Assembly: GCA_031376285.1 (NCBI GenBank)
Contig: JANMDN010000081.1
Coordinates: 1 to 8,427 of the forward strand
Direction: 5' to 3'
Length of the DNA: 8,427 nt
Origin: JANMDN01 sp031376285
GTDB taxonomy: Bacteria; Actinomycetota; Thermoleophilia; Miltoncostaeales; Miltoncostaeaceae
Shown one piece after another: positions 5,779 to 8,427 of this stretch. Position numbers and translations under genes: made by a program. The notes below the pieces were generated by a model. That model was given only the letters and a program-made list of their open reading frames with translations. It had not been told where the DNA came from and searched no databases. Positions within the stretch are counted from its first letter, which is position 1. The number at the start of each line of letters is the position of its first letter.

Positions 5779-6845
5779 CCGACTTCGCCGAACTCGTCCA
5801 CATCGTCATCGATCGTGGCGCGAGCGACCTCCACATCTCGGCCGGCGTTCCCCCAACGATTCGTGTGAACGGCTCGCTCGTGCGCCTCGACATGCCGCCG
5901 ATGCGCCCAGCGGAGACCCGCGAGCTCATTTTCGGAATCCTCACCCAGGACCAGCGCCAGAAGCTGGAGGAAAACCTCGAGCTCGACTTCTCCTGGGCCG
6001 TGCCCGGCAAAGCGCGCTTCCGTGTCAACGCATACTTCCAGCGGGCATCGATCGGCGCCGCGCTGCGGCTCGTTCCCACACAGGTCAAGCGGCTTGAGGA
6101 GCTTCGACTTCCTCCGGCCCTTCGCGAATGGACGACTAAGCCTCGCGGCCTCGTGCTCGTCACCGGCCCGACCGGTTCTGGCAAGTCGACCACGCTCGCA
6201 TCGCTTGTCAACGAGATCAACGAATCACGCGACTGCCACATCATGACCGTCGAGGACCCGATCGAGTTCGTGCACCGCCACAAGCGCTCGCTGATTAACC
6301 AGCGCGAGGTGGGCGCCGACACCCTGTCGTTTGCGAACGCCTTGAAGAGCGTCCTGCGCCAGGACCCCGACGTGATCCTCGTCGGCGAGCTGCGCGACCT
6401 CGAGACGATGTCGGTCGCGCTGACCGCAGCCGAGACGGGCCACCTCGTCTTTGCCACGCTCCACACCCAGGACGCGCCCCAGACGATCGACCGTGTCATC
6501 GACGTCTTCCCCTCTGAGCAGCAGGGCCAAGTGCGGATGATGCTCTCGACCGCGCTCCAGGGGATCTGCACGCAGCAGCTCCTGCCGACTCGTCAGGGGT
6601 CGCGAGTGGTCGTGTGTGAAGTGCTGAATCCCACCCCGGCGATCCGCAACCTCATCCGTGAGGGCAAGACCCACCAGATCTACTCGATGATGCAGACCGG
6701 CTCCCAACACGGCATGCAGTCGATGGACGCGGCACTCGTGAACCTCGTTCGCCAGGGCACCATCGACATGAGCATGGCCATGGAGCACGCTGGCCACCCC
6801 GACGAGCTCAAGCGGCTTCTCGGCCAACTTCGGGCCGCGTCCTAG
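5775..6845 (+). CDS. pilT: Type IV pilus retraction ATPase PilT
   Basis: PilT powers pilus depolymerisation, the force behind twitching and DNA uptake. The 356-residue length is typical. The N-terminal domain shows the PilT pattern RGASDLHISAGVPPTIRVNG (14-33). The motor has Walker A GPTGSGKST (131-139), the Asp box MTVEDPIEF (157-165), the Walker B region DPDVILVGELRD (197-208) and the His box TGHLVFATLHTQDA (221-234). The retraction signature AIRNLIREGK (289-298) separates it from PilB/GspE, as does the lack of zinc cysteines. The GTG at 5775 follows GAGGG (5761-5765) by 9 nt and gives an N-terminus that aligns with known PilT proteins. No upstream in-frame start exists after a TGA within the gap. 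It lies between pilB and pilC, presumably in one operon. Translation may be coupled to the small upstream ORF, whose TGA overlaps this start. Confidence 0.96.
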   Translation: MTDFAELVHIVIDRGASDLHISAGVPPTIRVNGSLVRLDMPPMRPAETRELIFGILTQDQRQKLEENLELDFSWAVPGKARFRVNAYFQRASIGAALRLVPTQVKRLEELRLPPALREWTTKPRGLVLVTGPTGSGKSTTLASLVNEINESRDCHIMTVEDPIEFVHRHKRSLINQREVGADTLSFANALKSVLRQDPDVILVGELRDLETMSVALTAAETGHLVFATLHTQDAPQTIDRVIDVFPSEQQGQVRMMLSTALQGICTQQLLPTRQGSRVVVCEVLNPTPAIRNLIREGKTHQIYSMMQTGSQHGMQSMDAALVNLVRQGTIDMSMAMEHAGHPDELKRLLGQLRAAS

Positions 6846-6878
6846 CCTCCCGTGCCTGACGATCGCAAGGACGCGTAG

Positions 6879-8099
6879 ATGAGCGCGACGTACACGTACA
6901 AGGTCCTCGACCGCTCCGGTGGTTCGAGTGTCGGCGAGCTGGTTGGTGAGTCGAAAGCGGGGGTCGCCGCGCAGCTACGCCTGCGCGGGCTGACGGTCGT
7001 GGATGTCGACGAGAAGATCACGACGCCGACCGTCGAGGACATCCTCGACCGCTACAAGAAGGTCAAGTCACGCCACATCACCGTGCTCGCGCGCCAGATG
7101 GCGACGATGGTGGCCAGCGGCCTGTCGCTTCTGCGGACGCTCTACATCCTCGAAGAACAGGCCGAGGACCGCAAACTCAAGAAGACCATCGTTGCCGTAC
7201 GTGAGGACATCGAGGCCGGCTTCTCACTTTCGCAGTCGCTCGGCAAGCACCCGAAGGTCTTCAACGAACTCTTCGTCTCGATGGTCCGCGCTGGTGAGAC
7301 CGGAGGCGCCCTGGAAGAGACCCTCGAACGCGCCGCGGTGCAGATGGAAAAGGACGACCACCTCAAGCGCACGGTCAAGGCCGCGATGGTCTACCCGATG
7401 ATGATCGGCAGCTTCGCGATCCTCACGCTGCTCGGAATGATTCTCTTCATCGTGCCGATCTTCGACAAGATGTACAAAGACCTCGGCGGCAAGCTCCCGG
7501 CGCTCACGCAGTTCATGATCGATCTCTCGGGGGCGATGCGTTCCTACTGGTACCTGATGATCCTCGCCCCGGTCGGGTTCGTCTTCGGTTTCAAGAAATG
7601 GAAGGCAAGCGACACTGGCCAGCGCCAGTGGGATCAGCTCAAGCTCCGGGCTCCGATGAAGATCGGCGCCATCGTCCGCAAGATCTCGGTGGCCCGCTTC
7701 TCACGCACCCTCGGGACCTTGACCGCCTCGGGCGTGCCGATCCTTCAGTCGCTCGAAATCACCGCTCGCACCGCCGGAAACCGCGTGATCGCTGACCCGA
7801 TGGACGACGTCATCGAGAAGGTACGCCAGGGGTCGCCGATCGCGCCCCCAATGGCAAAGGCCGGGGTATTCCCCGGGATGATGACCCAGATGGTTGCCGT
7901 TGGCGAGGAGACGGGTGCGCTCGACCGGATGCTCATGAAGCTCGCCGACTTCTACGAGGACGAGGTCGAGTCCTCACTCAAGGCAATCACATCGATCATC
8001 GAGCCGATCATGATGATCTTCGTCGGCGCGATCGTTGGCGTGGTTGTCCTCGCCATGTATCTGCCCCTCTTCAAGATCTTCGACCTCATCCAGGGCTAG
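6879..8099 (+). CDS. pilC: Type IV pilus inner-membrane platform protein PilC
   Basis: PilC is the polytopic platform that couples the PilB and PilT motors to pilin assembly in the membrane. The 406-residue protein has the normal family length and two T2SSF domains. The first is at about 68-190, with RQMATMVASGLSLLRTL (72-88), AGETGGALEETLE (138-150), then VYPMMIG. The second is at about 270-395, with RFSRTLGTLTASGVPILQSL (273-292), VGEETGALDRML (341-352) and IIEPIMMIFVGAIVG (373-387). Membrane helices are predicted at about 171-194, 224-240 and 374-398. The ATG at 6879 follows AAGGA (6867-6871) by 7 nt and directly abuts a TAG (6876-6878). That TAG is in frame with pilT, so a second in-frame stop lies ten codons past the pilT stop. 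The gene is the last complete one here; its own stop lies in CTAG (8096-8099). Confidence 0.96.
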   Translation: MSATYTYKVLDRSGGSSVGELVGESKAGVAAQLRLRGLTVVDVDEKITTPTVEDILDRYKKVKSRHITVLARQMATMVASGLSLLRTLYILEEQAEDRKLKKTIVAVREDIEAGFSLSQSLGKHPKVFNELFVSMVRAGETGGALEETLERAAVQMEKDDHLKRTVKAAMVYPMMIGSFAILTLLGMILFIVPIFDKMYKDLGGKLPALTQFMIDLSGAMRSYWYLMILAPVGFVFGFKKWKASDTGQRQWDQLKLRAPMKIGAIVRKISVARFSRTLGTLTASGVPILQSLEITARTAGNRVIADPMDDVIEKVRQGSPIAPPMAKAGVFPGMMTQMVAVGEETGALDRMLMKLADFYEDEVESSLKAITSIIEPIMMIFVGAIVGVVVLAMYLPLFKIFDLIQG

Positions 8100-8133
8100 G
8101 CGGGTCGCCAGGAGCGCAGCTGCGTCGCATGTT

Positions 8134-8191
8134 GTGTCAGGCACCACCGCTACGGCGCGCATCCGTCTCGCGCAGCGCAGGTGCCTGACAC
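8134..8191. repeat. Hairpin of tandem unit 1
   Basis: GTGTCAGGCACC (8134-8145) is the exact reverse complement of GGTGCCTGACAC (8180-8191), a 12-bp perfect stem with a 34-nt GC-rich loop that can partly pair with itself. The boundary to unit 2 is a perfect 12-bp palindrome, GACACCGGTGTC (8187-8198). No T-tract follows. Confidence 0.75.
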
Positions 8192-8218
8192 CGGTGTCGC
8201 GCGGCTGCGTCGTTTGTT

Positions 8219-8277
8219 GTGTCAGGCACCACCGCTACGGCGCGCTTGCGTCTCGCGCAGGGCAGGTGCCCTGACAC
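8219..8277. repeat. Hairpin of tandem unit 2
   Basis: GTGTCAGGCACC (8219-8230) pairs with GGTGCCCTGACAC (8265-8277). The right arm has one extra C, which would bulge. The loop matches that of unit 1 apart from a few changes. The imperfect arm suggests that this copy is older or decaying. Confidence 0.7.
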
Positions 8278-8285
8278 CGGTCGGT

Positions 8286-8427
8286 GCGCGGCTGATATGG
8301 GAGGCCGTTTGTCAAGAGGGCATCGGTGAATACACCGGTTTCCAGGTGTTTCGTTGGGTGCTGGTGGGTGGGGGTCTGGTGAGCGCGTCGGGCGGTTGGT
8401 TCGACGCGCGGTCAGGCTGATATGCGC
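8286..8427. other. Gene-free right edge with G-rich tract
   Basis: I see no convincing gene in this stretch; the open frames crossing it have no recognisable protein features. It holds the direct repeat GGCTGATATG (8290-8299 and 8415-8424) and a 5-bp hairpin CGGTG-AATA-CACCG (8324-8337). It also has a G-rich tract with runs at 8356-8358, 8366-8368, 8370-8374 and 8390-8392. It may be the leader of a further pil gene beyond the window or part of a larger repeat cut by the edge. Confidence 0.35.

Larger units (their letters stand above)
8114..8285. repeat. Two tandem palindromic units (about 85 bp each) downstream of pilC
   Basis: Unit 1 spans 8114-8198 and unit 2 spans 8199-8285, nearly identical over their length. 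Each begins GCGC(A/G)GCTGCGTCG and carries TGTGTCAGGCACC followed by ACCGCTACGGCGCGC. After TCTCGCGCAG each ends in the complementary arm and CACCGG. Unit 2 differs by a few substitutions and an extra C in its right arm. A third unit seems to start at 8286 (GCGCGGCTG) and then diverges. The GTGTCAGGCACC...GGTGCCTGACAC type of palindrome recurs in intergenic regions of many bacterial genomes and is of REP-like type. It lies just after the last pil gene, so it may protect or terminate the transcript. Confidence 0.75.

Noticed and set aside
5693..6571. Minus-strand open frame antisense to pilT (292 residues)
   Set aside because: Composition typical of an antisense shadow (Ser/Arg-rich), while pilT on the plus strand is complete.
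6852..6878. 8-codon ORF between pilT and pilC (GTG to TAG abutting the pilC ATG)
   Set aside because: No ribosome site; it is simply the continuation of the pilT frame after its stop.
8134..8277. Rho-independent terminator of pilC
   Set aside because: The stems are strong, but the loops are long and no U-tract follows either one; an effect on transcript ends stays possible.
8114..8285. CRISPR-like array
   Set aside because: Only two full units, about 85 bp, with no spacer between them and strong internal palindromes; no cas genes.
8356..8392. G-quadruplex
   Set aside because: Four G-runs exist, but the last loop is about 15 nt and the tract is in generally G-rich DNA; too weak to claim.

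Overview
This is a high-GC bacterial chromosomal window, most likely from an actinobacterium. The conserved order ruvX - mltG - aroE is the arrangement seen downstream of alaS in many Actinobacteria. Here it runs directly into a type IV pilus motor operon (pilB - pilT - pilC). That combination, and the style of the short repeats, make me lean towards the Thermoleophilia (Solirubrobacterales-like). This placement is inference from gene order and composition, not from a marker gene.

Layout: the end of ruvX (2-64, +); a 225-bp inverted-repeat element A (61-285); mltG (313-1200, +); a related 171-bp element B (1197-1367); a Ycf46-like AAA ATPase on the minus strand (1364-2854); a 64-bp divergent intergenic region; aroE (2919-3812, +); a 96-bp gap; pilB (3909-5669, +); a possible 40-codon bridging ORF (5656-5778, +); pilT (5775-6845, +); pilC (6879-8099, +); then about 330 bp without a gene. 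That last stretch starts with a tandem pair of about 85-bp hairpin units (8114-8285) and ends in G-rich sequence.

How the genes work together: RuvX (Holliday-junction resolvase-like/rRNA processing), MltG (terminates peptidoglycan strands) and AroE (shikimate pathway) form a housekeeping neighbourhood. PilB (extension ATPase), PilT (retraction ATPase) and PilC (inner-membrane platform) are the motor core of a type IV pilus. No pilin, prepilin peptidase or pilMNO gene is visible, so these presumably lie beyond the right edge or elsewhere. The AAA ATPase is transcribed against everything else and splits mltG from aroE.

The most interesting signal is the relation between the two repeat elements and stop codons. 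Both elements begin and end with CTAG. By eye, CTAG occurs only seven times in the window: at the four element ends and at the stop codons of pilB, pilT and pilC. The left CTAG of A contains the ruvX stop. The two CTAGs of B contain the stops of mltG and of the convergent ATPase gene. Collapsing each element to one CTAG restores a 27-nt ruvX-mltG spacing, and gives mltG and the ATPase gene a single shared palindromic CTAG as overlapping stop codons. The simplest reading is a small non-autonomous element that inserts at CTAG and duplicates it, so each insertion leaves the protein and its stop codon intact. The two copies share their core, but their terminal arms differ in sequence while remaining self-complementary.
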